The notes under the pieces were generated by a model. That model was not told where the DNA came from, did no database searches, and saw only the letters and a program-made list of their open reading frames with translations. Position numbers and translations under genes: made by a program. From Salisaeta longa DSM 21114 (lineage in GTDB: Bacteria; Bacteroidota; Rhodothermia; Rhodothermales; Salinibacteraceae): DNA of 64,000 nt. Location of the stretch: positions 1,510,005 through 1,574,004 of the forward strand of contig NZ_ATTH01000001.1 in assembly GCF_000419585.1 (NCBI RefSeq), in the 5' to 3' direction. This document shows positions 24,384 through 32,027 of this stretch, in pieces; position 1 is the stretch's first letter, and each line of letters starts with the position of its first letter.

Positions 24384-25367
24384 CTATTCCTCCAATTCCT
24401 CTGGTGGCACCCAGTCACCAGGTTCGAGCTGGCGAATGCGAGGGGAAAAGGCCCGGTGAAAAGCGTCGAGTAGCTCCCTCATGCGACTGTGCTGGCGCGG
24501 CCACGTATCTCGATTCGTGGGGTCAGCGTCCCACTCGTGTTCAATCAAGCTGCGCTTTTTATCCGGCTTCGGTAGCCAGTTCAGTTCAACGCCTATTTCT
24601 TCTTCGATGGCCCCCCCTTCTTCCTTCAACAGGTGGAAGAGCGGCTGAGCATCATTTTTCAGTGCAACCTCGACCGCCACACGGTGGTCGCGGGTATTGA
24701 CCCGAGCAGTCAACTGGCAGCCGGAGCGTCCTACAGCAAAATTGGCCCAGTGCTGCGGCTGTGGGGTTCGCGGACGAACTCGACAGTCGTGCTCCTCGAG
24801 GTGCTCGAAAAACGTAGTCCAATACTCGAGCTGGAGCTTCTTTGTCTCAGTTAGCTCCCCATCCTGCTTTGTTGTGCGCGAAACCGTTTTCGACCAGTCG
24901 TTGGGCTTCGACGTGAGATTGAACTTTGGGGCCACCGGGGAATCCCCGATTTGCCAGAGCTCGATTTCTATGCCGAAAAAGTCGATGCCTTCTTCGGTGA
25001 CGTCGTTGAGCCAGTCAAGCGCTGCGCGGTGTTGGTCTCTGATGCGCCGAGCAATCCAGATGATGGTTACCGCGTCGAGGCCGGCCGCGTAGGTGAGAAG
25101 CTGACCGAGATGCGCGTGATCCGTGCGACTCAGTTGGTTTTCGATCAGCACCCACTGATCATCCACTGTATCTTTGCAGAAAATATCAGCATTGAAGGGA
25201 CCGACGTTCTGCTCGGTACCCTCCAACTGGAGCTCAAGGCCAATCGTATCGGCGAGTCGGTCCAGGTTCTCTTGCTTGGCAAGCCACGGCGTGAAATCGC
25301 GAGCTTCATCCGGCCAAATCTTGCGCGGATCCACCTTCGTCAGAATGCCTAAGGTTGATTCGTTCAT
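24384..25367 (-). CDS. DUF4268 protein with PD-(D/E)xK-like N-terminal domain
   Basis: 327 residues. Residues 45-125 carry GPFNADIFCKDTVDDQWVLI followed by ENQLSRTDHAHLGQLLTYAA and GLDAVTIIWIA, a strongly conserved region of this family. Asp61 and Glu76-x-Gln78 fit a PD-(D/E)xQ nuclease core, an inference from spacing. The C-terminal half (from about 170) is the DUF4268 region. Family members are scattered in bacteria and archaea and often lie in islands; a phage- or plasmid-related defence role is plausible. The gene lies 47 bases downstream of an integrase stub, between two tRNA-Leu repeats, and is therefore cargo of an integrated element. Confidence 0.75.
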   Translation of the reverse strand: MNESTLGILTKVDPRKIWPDEARDFTPWLAKQENLDRLADTIGLELQLEGTEQNVGPFNADIFCKDTVDDQWVLIENQLSRTDHAHLGQLLTYAAGLDAVTIIWIARRIRDQHRAALDWLNDVTEEGIDFFGIEIELWQIGDSPVAPKFNLTSKPNDWSKTVSRTTKQDGELTETKKLQLEYWTTFFEHLEEHDCRVRPRTPQPQHWANFAVGRSGCQLTARVNTRDHRVAVEVALKNDAQPLFHLLKEEGGAIEEEIGVELNWLPKPDKKRSLIEHEWDADPTNRDTWPRQHSRMRELLDAFHRAFSPRIRQLEPGDWVPPEELEE

Positions 25368-25414
25368 GGTGTAGAACTGGAGATAACTGATGATTCTGGC
25401 TATGGGGTGCGATA

Positions 25415-25555
25415 CTATTCACCGAACGTCTCCTCCATCGTTCGATCCAGCGCCTCCGGCGCGAGGTGGCTGTAAATCTCGGTGACGCTGGTGGATGAGT
25501 GGCCTAGGATGGCCTGAATATGGCGCATGTGCACGCCGCGCTCGCCCAGCGCCAT
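25415..25555 (-). pseudogene. Tyrosine recombinase (integrase), C-terminal fragment
   Basis: 46 residues survive: GVHMRHIQAILGHSSTSVTE then IYSHLAPEALDRTMEETFGE. LGHSS..T..IYSHL is the box II region of tyrosine recombinases; the final Tyr is the nucleophile position and the His/His-x-x-Arg context fits. Everything upstream, including the first catalytic Arg, is missing: the same DNA reads as a PIN stub on the other strand. It explains how this locus became an integration site. Confidence 0.8.
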
Positions 25556-25636
25556 GGGCTTGAGCTCGCCACGCGCAACACCCGCGACTTCGCCCCCGAC
25601 GAACACGCATTCGTTGTCGTGCCGTACATGCCTTGA
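25538..25636 (+). pseudogene. PIN-domain (VapC-like) toxin, C-terminal fragment
   Basis: The frame reads ALAQRHGLELATRNTRDFAP then DEHAFVVVPYMP and stop. GLELATRNTRDF is the hallmark end of PIN ribonuclease toxins, with the Asp that helps hold Mg. The N-terminal two thirds are absent, replaced by integrase-stub DNA. A second, shorter version of the same tail ends at 24054. Confidence 0.7.
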
Positions 25637-25773
25637 AGTTGATACGATACAAAAATCAGCAACTTGTCGCTGAGTGAGGTTGCAGCAATGCCCGGGTGGC
25701 GGAATTGGCAGACGCGACGGATTCAAAATCCGTTGCCCGTTGAGGGCGTGTGGGTTCGAGTCCCCCCCGGGTA
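25577..25773 (+). repeat. Direct repeat copy B: PIN-toxin stub plus tRNA-Leu
   Basis: The partner of 23990-24188: same order of PIN C-terminus, spacer GAGTGAGGTTGCAGCAAT and tRNA-Leu copy, with scattered differences (for example an extra base after the AAAA run). The two repeats bracket the DUF4268 gene and integrase stub. Confidence 0.7.
25690..25773 (+). tRNA. tRNA-Leu (CAA), third copy with a base deleted in the T arm
   Basis: 84 bases, anticodon CAA, acceptor GCCCGGG/CCCGGGT. After TTCGAGT only seven C remain before GGGT, so the T stem is one base short and its second pair is lost. Likely non-functional; it keeps the attachment-site sequence. Confidence 0.65.
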
Positions 25774-25966
25774 CCGCTGCACAACCGTCGGCATTGTAGC
25801 GCGCCGCGTGAGTTGAAATAAAACGACACGTAATTTGAAAGGGCTTCGAAACGTGCCCTGCCTGTGCGTAGCGTCCGCCCGTTTTCTTTAACGCTGAACG
25901 ATTCGAAACGAGAATCCTGGCGTGAATTGTTCAGTGGAGCCTGCCGGGAACGGCTTACCCGTTTGT

Positions 25967-26248
25967 TTAGCGCTGTGCACATACTGCATATATCTGTCGG
26001 CAGATAGCGTCCAGTGACTCGTGAATTTGTCGATTCCAGAACCGAAGCACGCAAAATTCGGCGTCCTTTAACGTCTCGTCCCGAACTCGGTCGGCCGCAC
26101 GATGGTCTGGTTCGGCATGCTGGCTGCCGTCCAATTCCACCACTACCTTTTTCTCGAAGCACACGAAGTCGACGATGTATCCGCAGAGCGGTACTTGCCG
26201 ACGAAATTTGTAAGTCATGCGACGTCCACGAACGCGGTGCCACAACAT
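25967..26248 (-). CDS. DUF559 endonuclease-like protein (short at N-terminus)
   Basis: 93 residues from ATG 26248 (MLWHRVRGRRMTYKFRRQVP). IVDFVCFEKKVVVELDGSQH and LRFWNRQIHESLDAICRQI are the strongly conserved DUF559 core, related to the very-short-patch-repair endonuclease fold, with Asp/Glu candidates in VDFVC and VELDGSQH. The usual N-terminal 20-30 residues before LWHRLR are missing or start at a non-ATG codon upstream. DUF559 proteins are small, widely exchanged and of unknown role. It sits at the edge of the tRNA-Leu accessory region. Confidence 0.75.
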   Translation of the reverse strand: MLWHRVRGRRMTYKFRRQVPLCGYIVDFVCFEKKVVVELDGSQHAEPDHRAADRVRDETLKDAEFCVLRFWNRQIHESLDAICRQIYAVCAQR

Positions 26249-26321
26249 CCGAAGATTGTAGCGACACCTTCCCTTTGAACTTCTTTCGAGCCGGACCGAT
26301 GCCCGCGATACGTGCCTAGGC

Positions 26322-26460
26322 GCCCTCTCCCATCAAGGGAGAGGAACGGTCTGGTGAGCGTATTTGCCACGACGAATAAGCAGTTCTTGCCTTGCAGTAC
26401 AGGCTACACGGGACACGCTCTCTACCTGGCGGGAGAGAGTTAGCGTGAGGGGGAATTGCT
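26322..26460. repeat. Dispersed palindromic repeat of the CCCTCTCCC...GGAGAGGG type
   Basis: Two hairpins, CCCTCTCCCATCAAGGGAGA (near 26323) and CTCTCTACCTGGCGGGAGAG (near 26417), lie about 95 bases apart. On the minus strand the second half can be read as PLTLTLSRQ, the well-known false peptide of a repeat found between genes in many bacteria, often next to DUF559 genes as here. No gene is supported in 26249-26674. Confidence 0.55.
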
Positions 26461-26674
26461 TCGGTCCTTGTTCCACGCAAACATCGTGAGACGACAGCAA
26501 CCTCCGCCATCTGCATACGATCATCGTCATTAACGTCCCTCGCACCGCCTGATGATTGGCGTAGCCGATGGATGCGCGTAACATCGGGTGGATATGCCTC
26601 GTTGCATCCGTTGCTGGGCTGTCCGTTTGTTGATACGGCCTTGTATTCGATCAGTAAACGAACCTCTCCATCCC

Positions 26675-28357
26675 ATGGCGCACTGGCGCAGTCTGGTACT
26701 GATTTTCATTGGCGGTCTGTTGCTCAGCGCGCCGACGCACGCGCAGGACAAGCGGTACGCGCTGTCGAATTACGACGTGCGCCTCACCCTGGCGCCCGAC
26801 GGCACGTATCGCGTGGTGGAGACGATTCGTTTTGCCTTTCAGCGGGGCTCCTTTACCACCGCGACGCGCACAATCCCCCAAGCGCGCTTCGACTCGCTCT
26901 ACGCTGTGCAGGTGACGAGCCCCGATACGCCCATCACCGCAGTGACTAACGCAACGGACGGCGCCGCCACCATCCGTTGGACCTTTCCCAAGCGCAGCTC
27001 CCCCGCTACGTTCAACCTTGCGTACAGCGTAGACGGCGCACTGAACGCTGCTGACGGCTTCAACGTGATTGACTGGCAGGCCATCGGGGATGCGTGGTCC
27101 GTGCCCATCCGAGACATGGATGTTGTTGTATCGATCCCCTTTGGCGATATCCCGCGCGATTCGGTGACCGTAAAGCCGCGGGTGGCGGGTACGCTGGCGC
27201 GCAGCGGGACGGGCTGGACCGCCTCCTTTGCACACGAGGCCCTACCACCCGGCGAGGGCTACCGCGTCATCGTCCGCTTCCCGCAGCGCATCGCCGTAGC
27301 GGCATCGGATGACGATGTGGGCGGCCTGATGGCCGTCACAGCCATTGGGCTCGTCGTGCTGGGCCTCATCGGCGGCGTCGTGGCGCTGATCGTGTGGCGC
27401 GGCCCATCGGTTGATCCCAACACGGTGCCCGCGTCCCGCCCCCCGGACCTGCCCCTGCCGCACGCGGCGCACCTGGCCCACAAAAACAGCGCCGGACGGT
27501 TTCGGATGTTCAGCGCGGTGCTGTTCGACCTTGCCCAGCGCGGGCACGTCACGCTGCACTGCGAGCCACAGGAAAGCTGGACCGGCACGGACGGCGTGGT
27601 TACGGTGCGCTCCACCACCGACCGGTTTGGACTGACCGACTTTGAGGCGGATCTGCTTGATGAGGTCCAGCAGTACGATACGCTTAAGGCCTTCGGGCAA
27701 CAGGCGTCGAGCTATCAGCGGGCGCAGATGACGCGCATCAAAGAAGAAACGGTCGCTCGCGGATGGTTCGAGGCGCGCACTACGCGGTCTAACCGCTTGA
27801 TTGCCGTTGGCACGCTGCTGGTCCTCGCAGCCATTGCGTCGCCGTTTTTGATCGGCGGATGGGGCGGTCCTATCGCGGCCGGTGGGCTGGGCGGCTTGGG
27901 ACTTGGCGCGCTAGTGGCCGGCACGAAGCGCTACGTCATCACGCAAGCTGGGGCGCAGCACAAGGCCGAGGTGTTGGCCTACCTCAAGGCCCTCCGTGAA
28001 CAGCTTGAGGCTGAGCGCGATAGCGATCCCGTAGCGGCTGCCGAACGCCTGCTCGACCACCTGCCCTGGCTCCTGCTCGACTCGAGGGTTGACAAAGCCT
28101 GGCTGGATGAATTGAAGGACGCGCTGTCCTCTAGCACCCGGGCAATGGCCCTGCCGGACTGGCTGGATAGCGCCGCACAAGCCACAGAAGACGCGACAAG
28201 TGCGGCCGTGGCGGCGTTCTTGCCCATTTACCTCACCGTTATCAACACGAGCGCTGCAACGGGCGCGGGCGCCGTGGCTGGTGCCGTAGCGGGCGGCGCA
28301 GCTGCAGGTGCCGGGGCTGCCGGAGGCGCTGGAGGCGGCGGCGGTGGGGCCGCTTAA
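26675..28357 (+). CDS. DUF2207 predicted membrane protein
   Basis: 560 residues from ATG 26675 (MAHWRSLVLIFIGGLLLSAP), a signal peptide cut near HAQ. The exported domain (YALSNYDVRLTLAPDGTYRV then VETIRFAF) is the DUF2207 N-terminal beta domain. A membrane helix lies near 221-243 (MAVTAIGLVVLGLIGGVVAL), and a second hydrophobic pair near 370-410. The cytoplasmic part ends in a long Ala/Gly-rich tail (VAGGAAAGAGAAGGAGGGGG) of low complexity, common in this family. Function is unknown. It lies alone between the accessory region and the VapBC pair. Confidence 0.8.
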   Translation: MAHWRSLVLIFIGGLLLSAPTHAQDKRYALSNYDVRLTLAPDGTYRVVETIRFAFQRGSFTTATRTIPQARFDSLYAVQVTSPDTPITAVTNATDGAATIRWTFPKRSSPATFNLAYSVDGALNAADGFNVIDWQAIGDAWSVPIRDMDVVVSIPFGDIPRDSVTVKPRVAGTLARSGTGWTASFAHEALPPGEGYRVIVRFPQRIAVAASDDDVGGLMAVTAIGLVVLGLIGGVVALIVWRGPSVDPNTVPASRPPDLPLPHAAHLAHKNSAGRFRMFSAVLFDLAQRGHVTLHCEPQESWTGTDGVVTVRSTTDRFGLTDFEADLLDEVQQYDTLKAFGQQASSYQRAQMTRIKEETVARGWFEARTTRSNRLIAVGTLLVLAAIASPFLIGGWGGPIAAGGLGGLGLGALVAGTKRYVITQAGAQHKAEVLAYLKALREQLEAERDSDPVAAAERLLDHLPWLLLDSRVDKAWLDELKDALSSSTRAMALPDWLDSAAQATEDATSAAVAAFLPIYLTVINTSAATGAGAVAGAVAGGAAAGAGAAGGAGGGGGGAA

Positions 28358-28844
28358 TTTTTGGTGCTCCGGCGTATTTCGATCGATGATACCCGCTGCT
28401 CGTCAGGGGCGCTCGCGTAGCTGCCTCATCAGTTGACCTACACCTCCGGCCCCCGTGGCCCCACCAGCAACCCAGCGAATCGGGCGCGTGGAGCGATTCG
28501 CCTTGCTTCCGCTTCAGCTCCCGCGGATCTAGCGCGAACATGTGCATCCGGAAGTCGGCATAGGTGTGCGCCTCAAGGATGCCCACGAGATTGAACCGGA
28601 CGGAGCCCTTTGAAAACGTATGGTGATAGGCGCGCAGGAGCCGTAGGGAGCGCCTGTTTGAGACGAAGGCCACAGATCGGGCTCACGCACGTTCAGAAAG
28701 ACCTGCAGCATATCGTGCAGGCTCTTTGCCTTTGTGGTCGAGATCCTGCGCGGACGCTAGCAGGTGTAGCGCCAGAGCGTCACCTCCGGCTCAGCCGCGG
28801 TGTGAGATCGGCAAGCGCATCTACGCGCTGGACGATGTACACCA
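28358..28844. other. Degenerate stretch, no intact gene
   Basis: On the minus strand two short frames hint at one broken protein: LRAYHHTFSKGSVRFNLVGI (near 28580-28640) and SLHDMLQVFLNVREPDLWP (near 28690-28720), joined by a frameshift. I recognise no family in either. It may be a decayed gene between DUF2207 and the VapBC pair. Nothing else is seen here. Confidence 0.35.
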
Positions 28845-29255
28845 TCATTGCCGAACGAAATCCTCCAGTAGCACGGCGGTGTCCGGAAAGAGATCGGGCA
28901 GCCGCTTGTCGCCCGTCACGAGCGAGACGCCCAGCCGCTGGGCCAGCGCGACGTACTCGCAGTCGTAGGCCGAATGGCCGGTCTCCGTCACAAGGCGAAG
29001 TACGTCGGACGTAGCGACTTCGTACGTCTGATCGACCATCTCGGCTTCCGCGTCGCGAGCAAACTGAAGCGCCTCATCGTAGCGCATGTAGCCGCCCACC
29101 AGATACCCGCGGAGCACGTTCCGGAACTCGGAGCGCCAGAGCCGGGGTGCCACCCAATTCGGATCACGCTCACGAGCGCGGCGAGCATGGGCCGACCGAC
29201 CCGTGTCCATCTGAATCCAGAAATAGCTGAGCACGTCATTGTCGACGACAATCAT
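28845..29255 (-). CDS. vapC: PIN-domain toxin (VapC/FitB-type ribonuclease)
   Basis: 136 residues. Asp5 in MIVVDNDVLSYFW, Glu43 in LWRSEFRNVL, Asp97 in GHSAYDCEYVALAQ and Asp115 in LVTGDKRLPDLFP are the four acidic residues of the PIN active site. The product is expected to cut RNA when free of antitoxin. Its ATG overlaps the antitoxin stop by 4 bases (29252-29255), the usual toxin-antitoxin order. Confidence 0.88.
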   Translation of the reverse strand: MIVVDNDVLSYFWIQMDTGRSAHARRARERDPNWVAPRLWRSEFRNVLRGYLVGGYMRYDEALQFARDAEAEMVDQTYEVATSDVLRLVTETGHSAYDCEYVALAQRLGVSLVTGDKRLPDLFPDTAVLLEDFVRQ

Positions 29256-29488
29256 GCACGCCCCTCCCGCTTCGCTTCGTTGACGATGTCGGGAAAGGCC
29301 TTGCCGATCCTACGATTCAGCGCTTCGGCCTTCGCGATGGCCGCCTCGGCGCTTTGGCGCGTGGGCATAAGCGTCCGCTCCAAGATCATGATCGCCTCGC
29401 TGTTCATGCTGCGACGGTGACGCTCGGCCTGCTCCTTGAGCCGATCGTGCAGTTCCTCGGGCAAGCCTTTCAACGTGAGTGTGGGCAT
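29252..29488 (-). CDS. RHH antitoxin (FitA/Arc-like) of the PIN toxin
   Basis: 78 residues. TLTLKGLPEELHDRLKEQAE and RHRRSMNSEAIMILERTL form the ribbon-helix-helix DNA-binding domain; the remaining 30 residues should wrap the toxin. Such antitoxins repress their own operon with the toxin. An imperfect palindrome 4-34 bases upstream (29492-29522) is the likely operator. The gene pair appears intact, unlike the toxin stubs in the tRNA-Leu region. Confidence 0.85.
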   Translation of the reverse strand: MPTLTLKGLPEELHDRLKEQAERHRRSMNSEAIMILERTLMPTRQSAEAAIAKAEALNRRIGKAFPDIVNEAKREGRA

Positions 29489-29491
29489 GGT

Positions 29492-29522
29492 TTCAATATG
29501 GTGTCTTTATGGAACCATTGAA
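29492..29522. promoter_or_regulatory. Putative operator of the VapBC-type pair
   Basis: TTCAATATGGT (29492-29502) and ACCATTGAA (29514-29522) are inverted arms separated by 11 bases, just upstream of the antitoxin ATG. The half-site TTCAAT(AT)GGT is a likely target of the RHH antitoxin. Confidence 0.5.
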
Positions 29523-29687
29523 TTTGTGCCTACCGCCCCATGGCTGACACCGTTCCAATTCAGACGGGGTGCTACACCGGCAGTGTGAACGCATCGAGAC
29601 GGCGCGGCGCAATCTGATCGATGCCCTGCATCCACTGCGTAGACTGATCGCCGGACCGCCAAACGCTATCGCCGCCGGTAAGACCGC

Positions 29688-31064
29688 TTACTTCCCGATG
29701 CAGAACTGCGAAAAGATGTGGCCCAGCACGTCGTCGGAGGTGACGGCGCCGGTGATGGCGCCCAGCTCGTGGAGGGCCTCGCGGAGGTCGAGCGCGAGCA
29801 GGTCGCCCGAGACGCCGGCATCCAACGCGTGGCGCGCGCGCTCTACAGCCGTCTGCGCGGCCCGCAGGTGCTGCCGGTGCCGCTGGTTTGTGACGATGGA
29901 CGAGGCCTCGGAGCGGCTCAGGTCGGTGCGCACGGTGGCGGTGAGGCGCTCAATGAGCGGATCGAGGTGGGTGGCATCGTCGCGTGCCCGCTCGGCCGAG
30001 AGCGTCAGCGTAGCGTCTGGCGCGGCGGGCGCGTCTACGGCATCGGCCTTGTTGCCCACCACCAGCACCGTCAGGCCGGTGTCTTGCGCGCGGCGCGCCT
30101 CCACAAACGAGCGCTCCGTGTCATCCAGCCCGCGCTGCAGATCGTAGACGTACAGCAGCACGTCGGCCTGGGTCATCGACCGCTCCGCGCGGCGCACGCC
30201 CTCGGCTTCAATCTGGTCGGAGGTGTCGCGCAGGCCGGCGGTATCCACAAACCGAAAGCGCACGCCGTCCCATTCCGCATCGGCGGCCACTTCGTCGCGC
30301 GTGGTGCCGGGCGTGGCGCTCACGATGGCCCGATCGCGGCCCACAAGAGCATTCAGGAGGGTCGACTTTCCGGCGTTGGGGCGGCCGCCAATCACCACGC
30401 GCACGCCGTCGCGCAGCTTGGCGCCGGTGGCGTACGAGTCGAGCAGGGTGGCGAGCAGGGTGTGGGCGTCGTCGAGCAATCCCGCCAGCCGCTCACGGTC
30501 GGCGAAGGCGACGTCTTCCTCGGCAAAGTCAATTTCCAGCTCCACGAGGCCGCACAGGTCCAGCAGCTCGCTGCGCAGCGCCTCCAGCTGCTCGGAGTAG
30601 CGGCCTTGCAGTTGTTGCAGCGCCACCCGGTGGGCAGCCGTCGCTTCGGCATGGATGAGGTCCGCCACGGCTTCCGCCTGGGCGAGGTCGAGTTTGCCGT
30701 TGAGGAAGGCACGCCGCGTGAACTCGCCCGGCGCCGCGAGGCGCGCGCCCTGGTCCAAGAGGGCTTGCAGCACCAGCTGCGGCGCCAGATCCCCGCCGTG
30801 GCACGACACCTCCACCACGTCTTCGCCGGTGGCCGAGCGCGGGCCGCGAAAGAGCGTCACCACCACCTGGTCGATCGCCTCCCCGGCAGCGTTGGTGAGG
30901 TAGCCCACGTGCGCGGTGTGCGAGTCGGCGGACGCAAGGTCGGCGCTCCGAAAGCAGGCATTCACCGTGTCGATCGCCGCGGGCCCCGAGGTGCGTACAA
31001 TGGCCAGCGCCGCCGCGCCGCGCGCCGTTGCAATCGCTGCAATGGTGTCGTTTCGATCCGTCAT
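29688..31064 (-). CDS. mnmE: tRNA uridine-5-carboxymethylaminomethyl modification GTPase MnmE
   Basis: 458 residues from ATG 31064 (MTDRNDTIAAIATARGAAAL). The N-terminal folate-binding domain has CHGGDLAPQLVLQALL. The G domain shows GRPNAGKSTLLNALVGRDRA (G1), PGTTRD (G2), DTAGLRDTSDQIE (G3) and VGNKAD (G4). The C-terminus is SQFCIGK, the required CxGK end with the catalytic Cys. With MnmG it modifies the wobble uridine of several tRNAs. It starts a leftward group with the genes at 31137-35265, though each gap is large enough for its own promoter. Confidence 0.96.
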   Translation of the reverse strand: MTDRNDTIAAIATARGAAALAIVRTSGPAAIDTVNACFRSADLASADSHTAHVGYLTNAAGEAIDQVVVTLFRGPRSATGEDVVEVSCHGGDLAPQLVLQALLDQGARLAAPGEFTRRAFLNGKLDLAQAEAVADLIHAEATAAHRVALQQLQGRYSEQLEALRSELLDLCGLVELEIDFAEEDVAFADRERLAGLLDDAHTLLATLLDSYATGAKLRDGVRVVIGGRPNAGKSTLLNALVGRDRAIVSATPGTTRDEVAADAEWDGVRFRFVDTAGLRDTSDQIEAEGVRRAERSMTQADVLLYVYDLQRGLDDTERSFVEARRAQDTGLTVLVVGNKADAVDAPAAPDATLTLSAERARDDATHLDPLIERLTATVRTDLSRSEASSIVTNQRHRQHLRAAQTAVERARHALDAGVSGDLLALDLREALHELGAITGAVTSDDVLGHIFSQFCIGK

Positions 31065-31136
31065 GACTGCTGCGCTGAGGCCCCACATGCAACGCACCGC
31101 CCCGGTGCGCCCACCCGCTGACGGCTCAAGCCACGT

Positions 31137-31616
31137 TTAGAAGTAGTACCGCACGCCAACGCCGCCGCCAATGTCGCCCGTCGTCTCTGGAATGACGTTG
31201 ATGCGCGGCGTTAGCTGCACAAAGACCTCCACCCGCGGGTCAGGAATCCAGTTGATGCCGGCCGAGCCGCTGATGCCAAGGACCGCATCCGACTCGTTGG
31301 GGTTCTCGCGGCTGCCGATGTAGGCGCCGGGTCCAATGAACCACTCCAGCGGCTGGTTGACGTTTTCAAGCGTAAACGGCTGCTCGAAAAGGGCGTGCAC
31401 ATTCAGAAAGAAGAAGTCGCTCTCCGACACGTCCCAGGCCATCAAAAGGTCGTACGAAGGGGCCGCATCGTTGTAAATTTTAGCCGTGAAGCCGGTGGGG
31501 TCTCCAAGCTGCGCGCCCAGGCCAAACGCCCCGTCGGTGCGCTGCGCGTGGGCCTGAAGCGTACCCAGGCCAAGGATGAGCACGCTGGCAAGCACAAAGC
31601 GGCGAATAAACGTCAT
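31137..31616 (-). CDS. Small outer-membrane beta-barrel protein
   Basis: 159 residues. Signal peptide 1-24 (FVLASVLILGLGTLQAHAQ). The mature part alternates polar and hydrophobic residues in strands (FGLGAQLGDPTGFTAKIY, EWFIGPGAYIGSR, GGGVGVRYYF) and ends in Phe, the usual outer-membrane barrel signature recognised by BamA. GDPTGFTAKIY is typical of small eight-stranded barrels common in Bacteroidota with no known function. It sits between mnmE and the ferredoxin gene. Confidence 0.75.
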   Translation of the reverse strand: MTFIRRFVLASVLILGLGTLQAHAQRTDGAFGLGAQLGDPTGFTAKIYNDAAPSYDLLMAWDVSESDFFFLNVHALFEQPFTLENVNQPLEWFIGPGAYIGSRENPNESDAVLGISGSAGINWIPDPRVEVFVQLTPRINVIPETTGDIGGGVGVRYYF

Positions 31617-31690
31617 GGCGTCAACCGATTACTGAATGGATAATTCGGCGCATGGAAAGGAAGACCGTCCGCAGATGATCCATGAAACGC

Positions 31691-32020
31691 CTACGAGCGC
31701 TCGCGCCAAATGTACTTATCCGGCAAAAGGTGCACGGTCAGCGGGCGGTTGACGGCCATCTGGCAGGAGAGGCGCGGGTAGCCGAAGCGCTGCGCGAGGC
31801 GGTCGTGCCAGTGGGTGGGCGCGGGCGCCGGCGGGTCGACACGAACGCCACACGTGGCGCACAGTCCGCGGCCGCCGCAGTTGAAGCGCTGGGTGAGGGC
31901 CGTGTACGGCGACAGCCCGGCCCGGAGCAACGCCGTGCGCAGGGGCGTGCCGTGCGGCACCGCGAGGGTATGCCAGCGCGCGCCGTCGTGGACGCGCACC
32001 GTGTGGGTGGTTGGCTTCAT
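31691..32020 (-). CDS. 2Fe-2S ferredoxin
   Basis: 109 residues from ATG 32020 (MKPTTHTVRVHDGARWHTLA). The cluster ligands are Cys in FNCGGRGLCATCGVRV (C-x5-C-x2-C) and LSCQMAV, spaced as in adrenodoxin/plant-type ferredoxins. It carries single electrons to an unknown partner. The gene starts 7 bases after the hutH stop on the same strand, so the two are probably translated from one transcript, an unusual neighbour for histidine breakdown. Confidence 0.85.
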   Translation of the reverse strand: MKPTTHTVRVHDGARWHTLAVPHGTPLRTALLRAGLSPYTALTQRFNCGGRGLCATCGVRVDPPAPAPTHWHDRLAQRFGYPRLSCQMAVNRPLTVHLLPDKYIWRERS

Positions 32021-32027
32021 GGGGCGA

